DNA of 64,000 nt from Chryseolinea soli (lineage in GTDB: Bacteria; Bacteroidota; Bacteroidia; Cytophagales; Cyclobacteriaceae), in NCBI RefSeq assembly GCF_003589925.1, contig NZ_CP032382.1, forward strand, positions 3,596,001 through 3,660,000, read 5' to 3'. Shown here piece by piece: positions 44,658 through 60,162 of this stretch; positions within the stretch are counted from its first letter, which is position 1, and every line of letters starts with the position of its first letter. The position numbers and the translations under genes were made by a program. The notes below the pieces were generated by a model. That model saw only the letters and a program-made list of their open reading frames with translations, was not told the DNA's origin and did not search any database.

Positions 44658-47600
44658 ATGAAGACAGGTTTACAAATTTGGAGAAAAATGCTGTTGCTGC
44701 ATTTGCTCATTTCGAGTACGCTGATAACCGTTTATGGCCAAAGCCGCACCGTGACCGGAACCGTTTCGGACGCTATTTCGGGAGAAGTCATGCCCGGCGT
44801 GAATCTCGTCATTAAAGGCACGACCAATGGCACGACCACCGATGCGAACGGTGCTTTCTCGATCGCGCTGAAGGAGGAGGACAATGCGTTGATTGTGTCT
44901 TTCATCGGCTACAAAACGCAAGAGGTGACCTTGTCGCCTGCACAAACAACGTTGGGTATTAAGCTGGAAGCGGATGTCACTGCACTCCAGGAGGTGGTGG
45001 TGGTTGGATTTGGTACACAACAAAAGAGTCACCTCACCGGTGCCGTGGCGTCTACCAACATGGATAACTTTATTAAAGTACCCACGGGCGATGCGCTCAA
45101 CGCGCTGCAGGGACAAGTGGCCGGCGTAAGTGTTGCCAACGCCACGGGGGCGCCGGGTGCTGCGCCGGTGGTGCAGATCCGCGGTCTGGGCACCATCAAT
45201 GGAAGTTCGCCACTCTATGTCATCGACGGCATTCCCAGCGAGCCCTCCTACCTCAACCCCGCAGAGATCGAAAGCATCTCGGTGTTGAAGGATGCATCGG
45301 CCGCCACCATCTATGGGGCACGCGGATCGAACGGGGTTATTCTCATCACCACAAAACGCGGCAAGTCGGGCAAACCAAAAATCACCATCAACTCTTTTGT
45401 AGCGGCCAACGATGTTAACCTCAATGGTGTGGAAGCCGTCAACAAGGCGCAAAAGAACGCCATCATGCAAAATGCCTACAACAATGCGGGGCTCACGCCA
45501 CCCACCTGGGCAATGGACAATTCCAAGTTTGCCGACACGCGGTGGGCCGATGCCTATTTCAAAACCGGCTTCGAGCAAAAGCACGACCTGAGCATTGCCG
45601 GCGGCACCGACGATGTGACCTACAGTTTTGCCGGCGGCTATTATTCAAACAATGGCACCGTCATCAACACCGGGTTGAATCGCTACAACTCGCGCCTGAA
45701 CCTGGATTTTAAAAATCTGTTGCACGATCACTTAAAAATTAACCTCGGCGTTTCGTTTGTCCGCAAAGACCTGAAGAACTTTTCCGAAACCCTTGGCCAA
45801 GGCAACGCCGATTTTTCTCCGATCATGTCGCTCTACACAGCCCTTCCGCACAAGGAAATTTATGACCCGACCAGCCCCAACGGCTTTGCCGGACAGGACC
45901 CTTTGCTGGGTGTTGTGGGCGCGGGCAATCCCATCGGCTCACAGACGTTGCAAAACAACAAGAACCAGGATGACTATATACAGTTGAACTGGGGTGCCGA
46001 CCTGAAGCTCTTGCCGTGGCTCACCTATCAATTCAAACTTGGGGTGAACTCCGAGAACACTTACAACGACACCTTCTTGCCGGCCTACAACTTCGGACCG
46101 GGCGCCACCGTGGAGACGCCGCGCACGTGGCAGGAACGTGGCAGGACAAACTCTTCCATCTTCAACAACCTGTTGAACATCAAAAAAGAATTTAACGATC
46201 ACAGCATCGCCGTGCTGTTGGGGCAGTCGAGCGAACGGTACGCAACGCGCTCCGTGGGAGGTTCCAACCTGGAGCAACCTTCATCGCTCGTGCCTGCGCT
46301 GGATGCGGGCATTGGCACGCGGAATGCTTATGGTGGCATCGTCGAGAACAGGTTGCTGTCGTTCTTTGGACGCGCTACCTACAGCTATGCAAACAAGTAT
46401 TTCGTTGAGGGCAGTGTGCGCAAAGACGGGTCGACGCGTTTTGGCCCCGAAAATCGCTGGGGAACATTCTATGCAGTTTCGGGCGGATGGGCCATTCATC
46501 GCGAACGTTTTTTCAATATCGATTTCATCAGCGAGCTGAAGCCCCGTTTCAGTTATGGCGTGGTGGGTAACCAGAGTATTGGCGACTACAAGTATCAATC
46601 GTTGATCACGATAGGGAGCAGCGACCCTGATTATCCCAGCGCCGTGAACTATCCCTTCGGATCGTCGCGACCTCAGGTTGTGGCCACGGGTGCAACGGCG
46701 CTTGGCATTGGCACACCCGGCATCAAGTGGGAGCAGACCACCACCAGCAACATCGGCTTGGATTTGGGATTGGTGGAGAATAAACTGACGTTTACCATCG
46801 ACTACTATCAATCGAAAACAGAAGGCATGTTGGTGGAACGCCGCCCCCCGGGATCGGCCGGCATTCAGAAAGCACCCACAACCAACGCGGGGAACCTGGA
46901 GAACAAGGGTCTTGAGGTGACCGCCACCTACAGAAACGAGTCGGGTGCCTTCAAATACAGCATCAGCGGCAACGTGGGCACGTCCAAAAACAAGGTCACC
47001 CGGCTGGGCTATGAAGGACAGGAATTTATCGATGGCTATGTTGAGTATAACAACTATGCCACCACCCGCACGGCCGTAGGAACGCAAGTCGGAGAATTCT
47101 ACCTGAAGGAAGTGGCCGGCATTTTTCAAACCCAGCAAGAGATCGATGCCTACAAAGGCAAAGACGGCGAACAGCTGCAGCCCAACGCAGCTCCCGGCGA
47201 TTTTAAATTTGTGGACATCAATAACGACGGCGTGATCGATGACAAAGACAAACGCTCTTTTGGAAGCGGGTTGCCCAAAGCGTCGTTTGGGTTGACCTTC
47301 AATGCCAGCTGGAAGAATTTTGATTTCACCCTCATGTTCAATGGCACGGCGGGCAACAAAATGTATAACGCCTTCAAGATGGAAATGTATCGCCTGAATG
47401 CATCCCCCGATCTGTTGAATTCGTGGACAGCCACCAACACCGCAACCGACGTTCCGCGGCTGAACTACACCGACCCCAACAGCAACTACACTACTGCGTC
47501 GAGCTATTTCCTGGAGAACGCTTCTTATGTTCGGTTGAGAAACCTTCAGATCGGCTACACCCTTCCCGTACAACTCGCGGAGAGCATCGGGCTCACCAGG

Positions 47601-47759
47601 CTCCGTATTTTTGCGGGCGGCTATAATTTGTTCACCATCACAAAGTACACAGGTTTTGATCCGGGCCTTTCCAATACGGGAAAATTCTCGCGCGGTGTGG
47701 ACAAAGGATTTTATCCCATCTCACGCTCGCTTGTAGCAGGCATCACCATCGGTCTTTAA
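44658..47759 (+). CDS. SusC/RagA-family TonB-dependent outer-membrane transporter
   Basis: A protein of 1033 residues with a signal peptide (MLLLHLLISSTLITVYGQ). The first mature domain is a carboxypeptidase-D-like regulatory fold (VTGTVSDAISGEVMPGVNLVIKG), followed by the TonB box/plug (VVVVGFGTQQKSHLTGAVAS, YGARGSNGVILITTKRG) and a beta-barrel. There is no STN domain, so it does not signal through a FecR. SusC proteins import oligosaccharides or peptides captured by SusD, here encoded 18 bases downstream. Its promoter carries box 3. Together with the downstream enzymes it is likely to import a glycosylated amino acid or glycopeptide. Confidence 0.95.
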   Translation: MKTGLQIWRKMLLLHLLISSTLITVYGQSRTVTGTVSDAISGEVMPGVNLVIKGTTNGTTTDANGAFSIALKEEDNALIVSFIGYKTQEVTLSPAQTTLGIKLEADVTALQEVVVVGFGTQQKSHLTGAVASTNMDNFIKVPTGDALNALQGQVAGVSVANATGAPGAAPVVQIRGLGTINGSSPLYVIDGIPSEPSYLNPAEIESISVLKDASAATIYGARGSNGVILITTKRGKSGKPKITINSFVAANDVNLNGVEAVNKAQKNAIMQNAYNNAGLTPPTWAMDNSKFADTRWADAYFKTGFEQKHDLSIAGGTDDVTYSFAGGYYSNNGTVINTGLNRYNSRLNLDFKNLLHDHLKINLGVSFVRKDLKNFSETLGQGNADFSPIMSLYTALPHKEIYDPTSPNGFAGQDPLLGVVGAGNPIGSQTLQNNKNQDDYIQLNWGADLKLLPWLTYQFKLGVNSENTYNDTFLPAYNFGPGATVETPRTWQERGRTNSSIFNNLLNIKKEFNDHSIAVLLGQSSERYATRSVGGSNLEQPSSLVPALDAGIGTRNAYGGIVENRLLSFFGRATYSYANKYFVEGSVRKDGSTRFGPENRWGTFYAVSGGWAIHRERFFNIDFISELKPRFSYGVVGNQSIGDYKYQSLITIGSSDPDYPSAVNYPFGSSRPQVVATGATALGIGTPGIKWEQTTTSNIGLDLGLVENKLTFTIDYYQSKTEGMLVERRPPGSAGIQKAPTTNAGNLENKGLEVTATYRNESGAFKYSISGNVGTSKNKVTRLGYEGQEFIDGYVEYNNYATTRTAVGTQVGEFYLKEVAGIFQTQQEIDAYKGKDGEQLQPNAAPGDFKFVDINNDGVIDDKDKRSFGSGLPKASFGLTFNASWKNFDFTLMFNGTAGNKMYNAFKMEMYRLNASPDLLNSWTATNTATDVPRLNYTDPNSNYTTASSYFLENASYVRLRNLQIGYTLPVQLAESIGLTRLRIFAGGYNLFTITKYTGFDPGLSNTGKFSRGVDKGFYPISRSLVAGITIGL

Positions 47760-47777
47760 TTCAAACTACAGCAGACT

Positions 47778-49304
47778 ATGAAAACAAAATATACTCTCGC
47801 GGTGCTGGCGATCATGTTCATGGCTTCGTCGTGCAGCGACTACCTGGAAGTTCCCAACAAAGGGAATTTAACAAACGACTCGTTCTGGCAAACGGAACAA
47901 CATGTTCAACAAGGTCTCACCGCCGCCTACTCGGCATTGGCCAGTTGGGATGGAAGCAAATGGACATTTTTTGAAGAAGTATTTCTCGGCATGGTGATCC
48001 GTACCGACGAGGTCAGCAACAATCCAAGCTCAGGCTACGCCGGAAAACTCGCTTCGTTCACCAACACCGCCGACGAGAGTACGGCATCAAACAACTGGCT
48101 CACCCGCTATGCCGGCATTGCCCGCGCAAACCAGGTGATCCAAAACACACCGAACGTTCCCGGCCTCAGCGATGAACTGAAACAAGCCTATATTGGCGAA
48201 GCGAAATTCCTGCGCGCCCTGAATTACTTCTACCTGGTGTGTAGCTTCGAGAAGATCCCGATGGTCACCGTCTTCGAAACGGATTTCGATAAGCTCATTC
48301 CTTCGCAAGCCGCGACCAGCGAGATTTGGTCGCTGATTGAATCTGACCTGAAAGCGGCTGAGGCTACCGTGCCCGCCGTGCAAGACGAAGCGTGGACGGG
48401 TCGTGCCACCAAATGGTCGGCGAAAGCCCTGTTGGGGAAAGCCTATTTGTTCCAGGAGAAATGGAGCGACGCGGCTACTAAATTTAAGGAAGTGGTAGAG
48501 CAAGGACCCTACAGTCTGCTGCCGAACTACGCCGACAATTTCAATGGCGTGGGAGAAAACGGAGTGGAGTCGGTGTTTGAAATTCAATTCTCCGGCGATC
48601 GCAACGGCGGTGTAGACAAGCGTCAACCTATCAATTGGGAAATTACCCCGTCAGCGTTGGATGGCTGGGAGTTGTTCTCGGCATCGGACTGGATCCTGGC
48701 TGAAATGAAAACCGATGTCACCGCCGGCAATGCTTACAGCGACCGCGTATACGAATCCCTTTTCTTTGACGATCCCAATTCCACCATCAGACGCCCAACC
48801 GAAACCGACCCGGTTCCTTATGCCGACGTGAAAGGTTCGCTCACCTTTCCACAATACTTTAAAAAATACAATGCGTGGACGGACAAGCAAGGCGACTATG
48901 TGGGCACCAACGTTTCGCTCATTCGCTATGCCGACGTGTTGTTGATGTATGCCGAAGCCCTCAATGAAAGCGGCAACACCGGCGACGCCATCGACGCCAT
49001 CAATACCGTGAGAGCCCGCGCGCATGCCAAACCCCTTGACAACGCGTTCACGAAAGAGACGCTCCGCACGCAGATCCGCCATCATGAGCGTCCCTGTGAA
49101 TTGTCGATGGAGTATGGCATTCGCTGGATGGACTTGTACCGCTGGAGCAAAGGCAGCACGGCGACGGAGAGCATGAAGACAACCCTGACGAACCATGACA
49201 AAGCCTTTGCTGGCAACTTCGTGGAGGGCAAACACGAGATCAGCCCCATACCGGCTTCGGAGATGGGGTTAAACAAAAACCTGGTTCAAAACGATAAATG
49301 GTAA
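47778..49304 (+). CDS. SusD/RagB-family outer-membrane lipoprotein
   Basis: A protein of 508 residues with a lipoprotein signal (YTLAVLAIMFMASSC, Cys near residue 19) and a mature start SDYLEVPNKGNLTNDSFW typical of SusD. Helical TPR-like elements follow (AKFLRALNYFYLVCSFEKIPMV; WSAKALLGKAYLFQEKWSDAATKFKEVVE) and the RagB C-terminal part (ADVLLMYAEALNESGNTGDAIDAINTVRARA). It forms the surface lid on the SusC barrel encoded upstream. A good terminator follows at 49339. Confidence 0.95.
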   Translation: MKTKYTLAVLAIMFMASSCSDYLEVPNKGNLTNDSFWQTEQHVQQGLTAAYSALASWDGSKWTFFEEVFLGMVIRTDEVSNNPSSGYAGKLASFTNTADESTASNNWLTRYAGIARANQVIQNTPNVPGLSDELKQAYIGEAKFLRALNYFYLVCSFEKIPMVTVFETDFDKLIPSQAATSEIWSLIESDLKAAEATVPAVQDEAWTGRATKWSAKALLGKAYLFQEKWSDAATKFKEVVEQGPYSLLPNYADNFNGVGENGVESVFEIQFSGDRNGGVDKRQPINWEITPSALDGWELFSASDWILAEMKTDVTAGNAYSDRVYESLFFDDPNSTIRRPTETDPVPYADVKGSLTFPQYFKKYNAWTDKQGDYVGTNVSLIRYADVLLMYAEALNESGNTGDAIDAINTVRARAHAKPLDNAFTKETLRTQIRHHERPCELSMEYGIRWMDLYRWSKGSTATESMKTTLTNHDKAFAGNFVEGKHEISPIPASEMGLNKNLVQNDKW

Positions 49305-49338
49305 GCCGGTTCCTCATCCGGTAGATTGGTAGAAGTGA

Positions 49339-49366
49339 TCACCCTCGCAAGAGGGTGACTTTTTTA
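49339..49366 (+). terminator. Rho-independent terminator after susD
   Basis: TCACCCTC, a GCAA tetraloop and GAGGGTGA form a perfect eight-base stem at 49339-49358, followed by C and six T. The kinase-lyase gene begins only 31 bases later, so the terminator either leaks to let susCD outrun the enzymes or separates two units. I see no third promoter box here. Confidence 0.88.
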
Positions 49367-49396
49367 TATTGCATGCGAACACCACGAGAAACGACC

Positions 49397-52300
49397 ATGA
49401 AAACCTATTCCACCCTCGAGATTGCCGGCTTTGTGCTGAAAAATTTTGGAATACAAACAGAAGTCCGGTCTTTGCCCGGCGAGCTTGATCTAAATTTCTT
49501 TCTCCGTGCATCCGACGGCCGGTCTTTTATTTTGAAGGTCGCCAATACGCAAGAGAAACGCGGATGTCTTGAGCTGCAGAACGCTGTGATGCACCACCTC
49601 GCACGCAAAGATGTGGGACTGCAAGTTTCGGCTGTGGTGAAGGCCATCAACGGAAACGACATTCTTGAGATGGCTGATGGATCATCCCAGCCCCGCATGA
49701 CCCGGCTACTGACGTGGGTAGACGGACGACCATGGGCAAACGTGAATCCACACAGCCCCGCATTGCTGGAACAGATGGGTGAAATGTGTGGAAAGCTTTG
49801 CCAGGCGTTGTCTGACTTCGATCATGCCGAGGCCCACCGCTTCATGAAGTGGGATCCATCGCAAGCGGCGTGGATCAAGCCGCATCTCCATCTCGCCGAG
49901 GGGGAGCGAAGCGAGTGGGTTCACTATTTCTACGCGCTGTTCGAACAGCGTGTGGTCCCTATCCTTCCTGCATTGCGCAAGAGCGTCAACTATAACGACG
50001 CCAACGACTACAATGTGCTCGTGAGCAACGATCCGGCCAATCCATGCGTGCCCGGCGTCATCGACTTTGGCGATGTAGTGTATACCCACACGGTGAACGA
50101 ACTGGCCATCGCTATCGCCTATGCGGCGATGGGAAAAAACGATCCGCTGGAGGCGGCGTGTCGGGTTGTGAAAGGTTTCAATAATGTCTATGCCCTGACA
50201 GACGAAGAACTTTCTGTCATCTTTCCCTTAGTGGCAGCGCGGTTGCTCATCAGCGTGACGTGTGCCGCGATGAATCGTGAGGAGCATCCGGATAATGGAT
50301 ATTTGCAAATCAGCGACAGTCCTGCGTGGGACCTGCTGGAGAAACTCCGGTCGATCTCACCGGAGCTGGCACATTATGCTTTCAGAAATGCATATGGCAA
50401 GGAAGCCTGCACGAAGCATGATAAATTTGTGCGCTGGGCATCGTCGCATTACAAAGCGATTGACTTTCCGGTGAAGAACGCCAGGAAGGTGATGTGGCTC
50501 GACCTGAGCGTCGGCAGCCTGGAGGTGGGCAATTCGCAAAACCTGCACGACAGCGATCTCCTCGACAAACAAGTCCGCACCTTGATGGCCGACGGGGACG
50601 CGACACTGGCCATTGGCCGCTACGATGAAGCCCGGGCATTCTATACCACTGATGCCTTTGCTGCAACAGGAAATGATTCCCAAACATGGCGAACCGTGCA
50701 CATCGGCATGGATTTCTTCACCCAACAACCCGCGGAGGTTTTCGCGGTGTGCGATGGCACCGTCCACAGTTTTGCCAACAACGCCGCTGACCGCGACTAT
50801 GGTCCCACGATCGTATTGGAACATAAAGTGGCCGATGATCTTGTGTTCTACACGCTCTACGGACACCTGTCAACAGACTCGTTGACGGCGATGAAGGTGG
50901 GAAAGGTAGTTCGCCGCGGCGATGTGATCGGTCATGTCGGTGCCCGGCACGAAAATGGTAATTGGCCCACGCACCTGCACTTTCAAATCGTGCTCGACAT
51001 GCTGGGGAAACAAGGCGACTTTCCCGGGGTGGCCAATGCGCCGCAGCGCGCCCTTTGGAAAAGCATTTGTCCTGACCCGTGGATCTTACTCACCGGCAAA
51101 GCATCGGAATCTCCTGCGAGCCTGAGCTCGCAATCTATTGTGGACTACCGCAAAGAACACCTCGGCAAGAACCTGAGCATTTCCTACCGCGAGCCGATCA
51201 AGATGGTGAGAGGCAGCGGCGTCTACTTGCTGGATGACACAGGCCGGCGATACCTGGACACGGTGAACAACGTGGCCCATGTGGGACACGAACATTCCCG
51301 CGTCGTGCGCGCCGGGCAGCGACAAATGGCGGTGCTCAACACCAACACGCGCTACCTGCACGACAACATTGTGAAGTTTGTGGAGGCCCTACTGGAGACC
51401 ATGCCACCACAGCTCGACGTGGCCTTCATTGTAAACTCCGGCAGCGAAGCCAACGAACTGGGCATGCGGCTGGCCCGGAACTATACCGGACAAAAAGATA
51501 TGATCGTTTCCGAAGTAGGCTATCATGGCAACACCGGGGGCTGCATCGAGATCAGCTCGTATAAATTTGACGGCGCGGGAGGAAAGGGCGCGGCACCCCA
51601 TGTGCACGTGGTGCCTATTCCCGATGTGTATCGCGGGTTGTATCGGGCCGACGATCCACACGCGGGGAGCAAATATGCCGGGCATGTGAAGCAAGCCATA
51701 GCGAACATGCAAGCGCAGGGACGCAAGCCCGCCGCCTTCATTTTTGAATCCGTCATCAGCTGTGGCGGACAAGTGGAACTGCCGGAGAACTTTTTGAAAC
51801 AAGCCTATCACTATGTGCGCGAAGCGGGCGGCGTTTGCCTCGCCGACGAAGTGCAGACCGGTTGTGGAAGAGCGGGTGATCATTTCTGGGCTTTCCAGCA
51901 ACACGACGTTGTTCCTGACATCGTGACCATCGGCAAGCCCATTGGCAACGGCCACCCACTCGCCGTGGTGGTGACGACGCAGGCCATTGCCAACGCGTTC
52001 AAAAATGGAATGGAATATTTCAATACGTTTGGAGGCAACCCCGTGTCATGCGCCATTGGGTTGGAAGTGTTGAAAGTGATCCGGGAAGAAGGGCTTCAGC
52101 AAAATGCAAAGACCGTCGGAAACTATCTGAAAGCGGGACTTCAAAACCTGATGGATCAGTTTCCCATTGTAGGCGACGTGCGTGGACCTGGGTTGTTCAT
52201 TGGTTTCGAGCTGGTGAAGGACCGGGTGACAAAAACGCCGGCAACAGAGCAGGCATCCTACTTCGCGAACCGCATGCGCGACAAAGGTATTTTGATGAGC

Positions 52301-52426
52301 ACCGACGGCCCTTTCAACAATGTGCTGAAAATAAAACCGCCCCTGGTATTTTCTTCTACCAACGCCGATTTCCTGCTCGACGCCATCACCGGCGTGCTGC
52401 GGGAAGATGTCATGCGTGTTCAATAA
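49397..52426 (+). CDS. Fused APH-type kinase / M23 (LytM) domain / PLP phospho-lyase, hydroxylysine kinase-phospho-lyase candidate
   Basis: A protein of 1009 residues from the ATG at 49397. Residues about 1-340 form an aminoglycoside-phosphotransferase-type kinase with the catalytic loop [11 protein letters not shown] (Asp201; the usual His of HxD is Tyr199) and IDFGD (Asp223). Residues about 430-545 form a peptidase M23 domain with a complete zinc site (HIGMD, His435/Asp439; HLHFQ, His526/His528). Residues about 590-1009 are a class III aminotransferase fold closest to animal ETNPPL/PHYKPL ([26 protein letters not shown]), with PLP Lys847 in [10 protein letters not shown]. Animal homologues phosphorylate 5-hydroxylysine and cleave it to 2-aminoadipate semialdehyde, phosphate and ammonia. 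An ethanolamine version is the main alternative. Confidence 0.85.
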   Translation: MKTYSTLEIAGFVLKNFGIQTEVRSLPGELDLNFFLRASDGRSFILKVANTQEKRGCLELQNAVMHHLARKDVGLQVSAVVKAINGNDILEMADGSSQPRMTRLLTWVDGRPWANVNPHSPALLEQMGEMCGKLCQALSDFDHAEAHRFMKWDPSQAAWIKPHLHLAEGERSEWVHYFYALFEQRVVPILPALRKSVNYNDANDYNVLVSNDPANPCVPGVIDFGDVVYTHTVNELAIAIAYAAMGKNDPLEAACRVVKGFNNVYALTDEELSVIFPLVAARLLISVTCAAMNREEHPDNGYLQISDSPAWDLLEKLRSISPELAHYAFRNAYGKEACTKHDKFVRWASSHYKAIDFPVKNARKVMWLDLSVGSLEVGNSQNLHDSDLLDKQVRTLMADGDATLAIGRYDEARAFYTTDAFAATGNDSQTWRTVHIGMDFFTQQPAEVFAVCDGTVHSFANNAADRDYGPTIVLEHKVADDLVFYTLYGHLSTDSLTAMKVGKVVRRGDVIGHVGARHENGNWPTHLHFQIVLDMLGKQGDFPGVANAPQRALWKSICPDPWILLTGKASESPASLSSQSIVDYRKEHLGKNLSISYREPIKMVRGSGVYLLDDTGRRYLDTVNNVAHVGHEHSRVVRAGQRQMAVLNTNTRYLHDNIVKFVEALLETMPPQLDVAFIVNSGSEANELGMRLARNYTGQKDMIVSEVGYHGNTGGCIEISSYKFDGAGGKGAAPHVHVVPIPDVYRGLYRADDPHAGSKYAGHVKQAIANMQAQGRKPAAFIFESVISCGGQVELPENFLKQAYHYVREAGGVCLADEVQTGCGRAGDHFWAFQQHDVVPDIVTIGKPIGNGHPLAVVVTTQAIANAFKNGMEYFNTFGGNPVSCAIGLEVLKVIREEGLQQNAKTVGNYLKAGLQNLMDQFPIVGDVRGPGLFIGFELVKDRVTKTPATEQASYFANRMRDKGILMSTDGPFNNVLKIKPPLVFSSTNADFLLDAITGVLREDVMRVQ

Positions 52427-57915
<5,489 letters not shown>

Positions 57916-57917
57916 GC

Positions 57918-57952
57918 GCGTAGACCTATCGTTCAACTACGCAGGTTGGTTT
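57918..57952 (+). terminator. Weak stem-loop after the GH31 gene
   Basis: GCGTAG (57918-57923) pairs with CTACGC (57937-57942) around a 13-base loop, followed by TTGGTTTTT. The stem is short, so this is a weak terminator call. The remaining 57943-58158 shows no gene or other structure that I could identify. Confidence 0.35.
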
Positions 57953-58158
57953 TTGGTGATTTTGGCGGGGCAGTTGCGTTTACTTCAAAAAAATAGGCCT
58001 ATCGAGGGTGTTGAATCTCAGAATTTAAGCTAAATCTCGGCGAACATTTCAGCGGTAAGATTAATAAGTGTTATTTTAACGCTCGTCGATCAACCTGGGA
58101 ATGGGTCTCGACTTCTGGAACCATATCGTTTTTAACAAACTAAGGGATACAACAAACT

Positions 58159-58875
58159 ATGTTTTTTGAAGCCAAGGCACTGGGCGATGGAAATGAAGAG
58201 TGGAGAGCCCTTCTTATCCAAGGTACGAATGGCAGCTATGATATTAACGAGATAATTTCGCGGGAAGCGGAGCTCGAAATGGCTGGCCCAATCACGATGT
58301 TTTTGATCAACGTTATCAGGGACAAGCCGGCCCGGCGGCAAAAGCCCTTCGATGCAGACCTGGTATATTGGTCGGACGATATCACCTACAAAGCGTTCAG
58401 ACTCCGTGATGGATTTGCCGTGATTGTGAGCGAGGCAATGAAGGCCATTCTGGAGAATTTCTCCATGCCCAAACACCGGTACTATCCACTGAACCTGATC
58501 AATTATGAGAACAGGGACGAGGCGCAGATGTATTATTTGCTTCAAATATTCGGGTCGATCATGCATATCATGGACTACGAGATGTCTGAATACAAGTATG
58601 TGGATCTGAAGACCGGGAATATCGTGGAGACGCAAAAAGGAGGCTTCGCCAATTTCGAAGCGTTTAATCAGAAACGCACCGAGCGCTTTAATGACAATGT
58701 GATGCTGGACTTTAAATCCATGGCTTTGAATACGCAACACGACGTATTGTGGGGATTTAACAATTCGCTGCTGGTAAGCCCAAGTGCAAAAGTGGTCCTG
58801 GAAAGTAAAGGATTGAAAGGCGTTCAGATAAGACCTTTTCAGAGGGTTGAAATACATAGAAATTCACAGCCATGA
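58159..58875 (+). CDS. DUF1629/Imm11-like protein
   Basis: A protein of 238 residues without signal peptide (MFFEAKALGDGNEEWRALL). The overall plan (a region with PKHRYYPLNLINY, then HDVLWGFNNSLLVSPSAKVVLESKGLKGVQIRPF) resembles the DUF1629/Imm11-type family of cytosolic immunity-like proteins in polymorphic toxin systems. The likeness is partial and I cannot see a toxin next to it. Its stop overlaps the start of the following lipoprotein gene (ATGATGA), so both are translated together. Confidence 0.55.
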   Translation: MFFEAKALGDGNEEWRALLIQGTNGSYDINEIISREAELEMAGPITMFLINVIRDKPARRQKPFDADLVYWSDDITYKAFRLRDGFAVIVSEAMKAILENFSMPKHRYYPLNLINYENRDEAQMYYLLQIFGSIMHIMDYEMSEYKYVDLKTGNIVETQKGGFANFEAFNQKRTERFNDNVMLDFKSMALNTQHDVLWGFNNSLLVSPSAKVVLESKGLKGVQIRPFQRVEIHRNSQP

Positions 58876-59840
58876 TGAACCGCCGGCCTTTCAGGGGTAT
58901 TGAAACCCGCTTTATTTTTCCAATGGTATCGATAATCGTTCTGCTCGTTTTCAATGCATGTACCGTTAGCAAAAACACGCAGCAACTATTGATAGCGAAA
59001 GACAGCTATTGCGATCCTGGCAAACTTACTGCGGAGTTTCAGCGTACTATTTCTTCGAACACCGATTCGGTATTGGTCAGTAATGCGGAGCTCAAGACGA
59101 AATATGCGGAACAAAGCATTTTGATCATGCACGCCCTCGGCATAGGCAACGATGTGAAGCGCCTGGAGGAGCTGCGGCAAGACACTTCGATGGAAGCCAG
59201 AATGGCGGTACTTTCCTTGAGACAACGGATTGATGGCCGGATCTTGCTGGCCGACTCGGAAATTGATGCGCTGGCGGCGGAACTGGATTGTGAGGGCGAG
59301 CGGATCGATCAAATTGCCGGCTATGTGGATAACATCAACTCCGCACTGACCACCAGGCTTACCGTTGCTTCCATTGTCGTTGGGGCTGCTGCGGCTGTCA
59401 TGGGAGCGCTTATCAACAATGATGATTGGAACAAAGGTGTTGCCATCGGTGCCGGTACGTTGGGTGCCGGGCTGGGTTTAGCTACGTTAAATCCGCAAGG
59501 AAAAAAGGTAACGCTGTTTCATGATAGAAATCTCCTGCGAAATGTTTGGCAACAGCAGAACGCTCATGAGATCGGGCCGTTTGCTTGGTATATGCTTACC
59601 GAAAAGCGGTTTAGTAACGCCGGCACCACTTCTTTGCTGAGCAACACCCGCCAACGGTGGATCACCTACCAGTTTGACGGTAAACTGGAGGCAGCGGGCC
59701 GGTCCGTCAACTTTTCAAACGGAGGGATATACAAAGCCGGTGACCTGCACGCACGGGCCGAGATGATCAATCAGCTGCAATCTGTGGTCCGTTCGATCAA
59801 GCAAAATATCAATTTCTTTTTGCGCGAGCTCAATCGGTGA
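58872..59840 (+). CDS. Hypothetical lipoprotein with glycine-rich membrane segment
   Basis: A protein of 322 residues. A lipobox is present (MVSIIVLLVFNACT, Cys near residue 29), followed by a helical N-terminal half and a hydrophobic glycine-rich run at about 155-205 (LTVASIVVGAAAAVMGALI, AIGAGTLGAGLGLATL) like a glycine zipper. The C-terminal third has no recognised family. It overlaps the DUF1629-like gene by four bases and is followed by a terminator at 59853. The pair is a closed two-gene unit of unknown function. Confidence 0.7.
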   Translation: MMNRRPFRGIETRFIFPMVSIIVLLVFNACTVSKNTQQLLIAKDSYCDPGKLTAEFQRTISSNTDSVLVSNAELKTKYAEQSILIMHALGIGNDVKRLEELRQDTSMEARMAVLSLRQRIDGRILLADSEIDALAAELDCEGERIDQIAGYVDNINSALTTRLTVASIVVGAAAAVMGALINNDDWNKGVAIGAGTLGAGLGLATLNPQGKKVTLFHDRNLLRNVWQQQNAHEIGPFAWYMLTEKRFSNAGTTSLLSNTRQRWITYQFDGKLEAAGRSVNFSNGGIYKAGDLHARAEMINQLQSVVRSIKQNINFFLRELNR

Positions 59841-60162
59841 GCTGATAACGATAAAAAAGGATGGCCTTCGCCTTCCTTTTAGTACACTGGAGGTTCCGAA
59901 TATCGAACCATTTTTCCGGTAAACAATATGCAGAAATTCGTTACCGATTTGTCTACGTCGAAAGAAGGATAAAAAATGAAGAGAAGAGATTTTGACCTCC
60001 AAGGTGAAAGTCAAAAATCGTGCTACAGCCAATGCAGCAACGTTTGCCGGTTCAAGTCCTTGTCCCGGTATCTTAATGGTTCCTTAATATTGAAATAAGA
60101 GTTTCAACACAAGAATCGCATAAATTCGTGTCCTCTCGATCGTTGTCTTTTTATGCTCAATT
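59841..60162. other. Intergenic region of 322 bases
   Basis: It begins with the terminator at 59853-59880 and ends with the promoter region of the sigma factor gene. A -7-like TAAATTCG lies at 60121-60128, 35 bases before the sigma ATG, seven of eight positions. No gene or RNA is evident between. Confidence 0.5.
59853..59880. terminator. Hairpin terminator after the lipoprotein gene
   Basis: AAAAGGATGGC (59855-59865), a CTTC loop and GCCTTCCTTTT (59870-59880) pair with one mismatch. The stem ends in TTTT on the plus strand and in AAAA on the other side, so it can act in both directions. Confidence 0.75.

Noticed and set aside
44450..44815. 121-codon plus-strand frame overlapping the susC start
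   Set aside because: It spans the regulon box and promoter region, has no recognisable protein features and overlaps susC in another frame.
49319..49340. A second-look repeat upstream of the kinase-lyase gene (GTAGATTGGTAGAAGT)
   Set aside because: It resembles the regulon box, but the half-sites are eight bases apart instead of 11 and both differ from GTAGAG; no -7 element lies 30-31 bases downstream.
49397..52426. Reading the fusion protein as an ethanolamine kinase / ethanolamine-phosphate phospho-lyase
   Set aside because: Possible from the family alone, but the locus has no acetaldehyde-handling genes, while ALDH7 and DUF1338 match the hydroxylysine route. Kept as an alternative, not as the main call.
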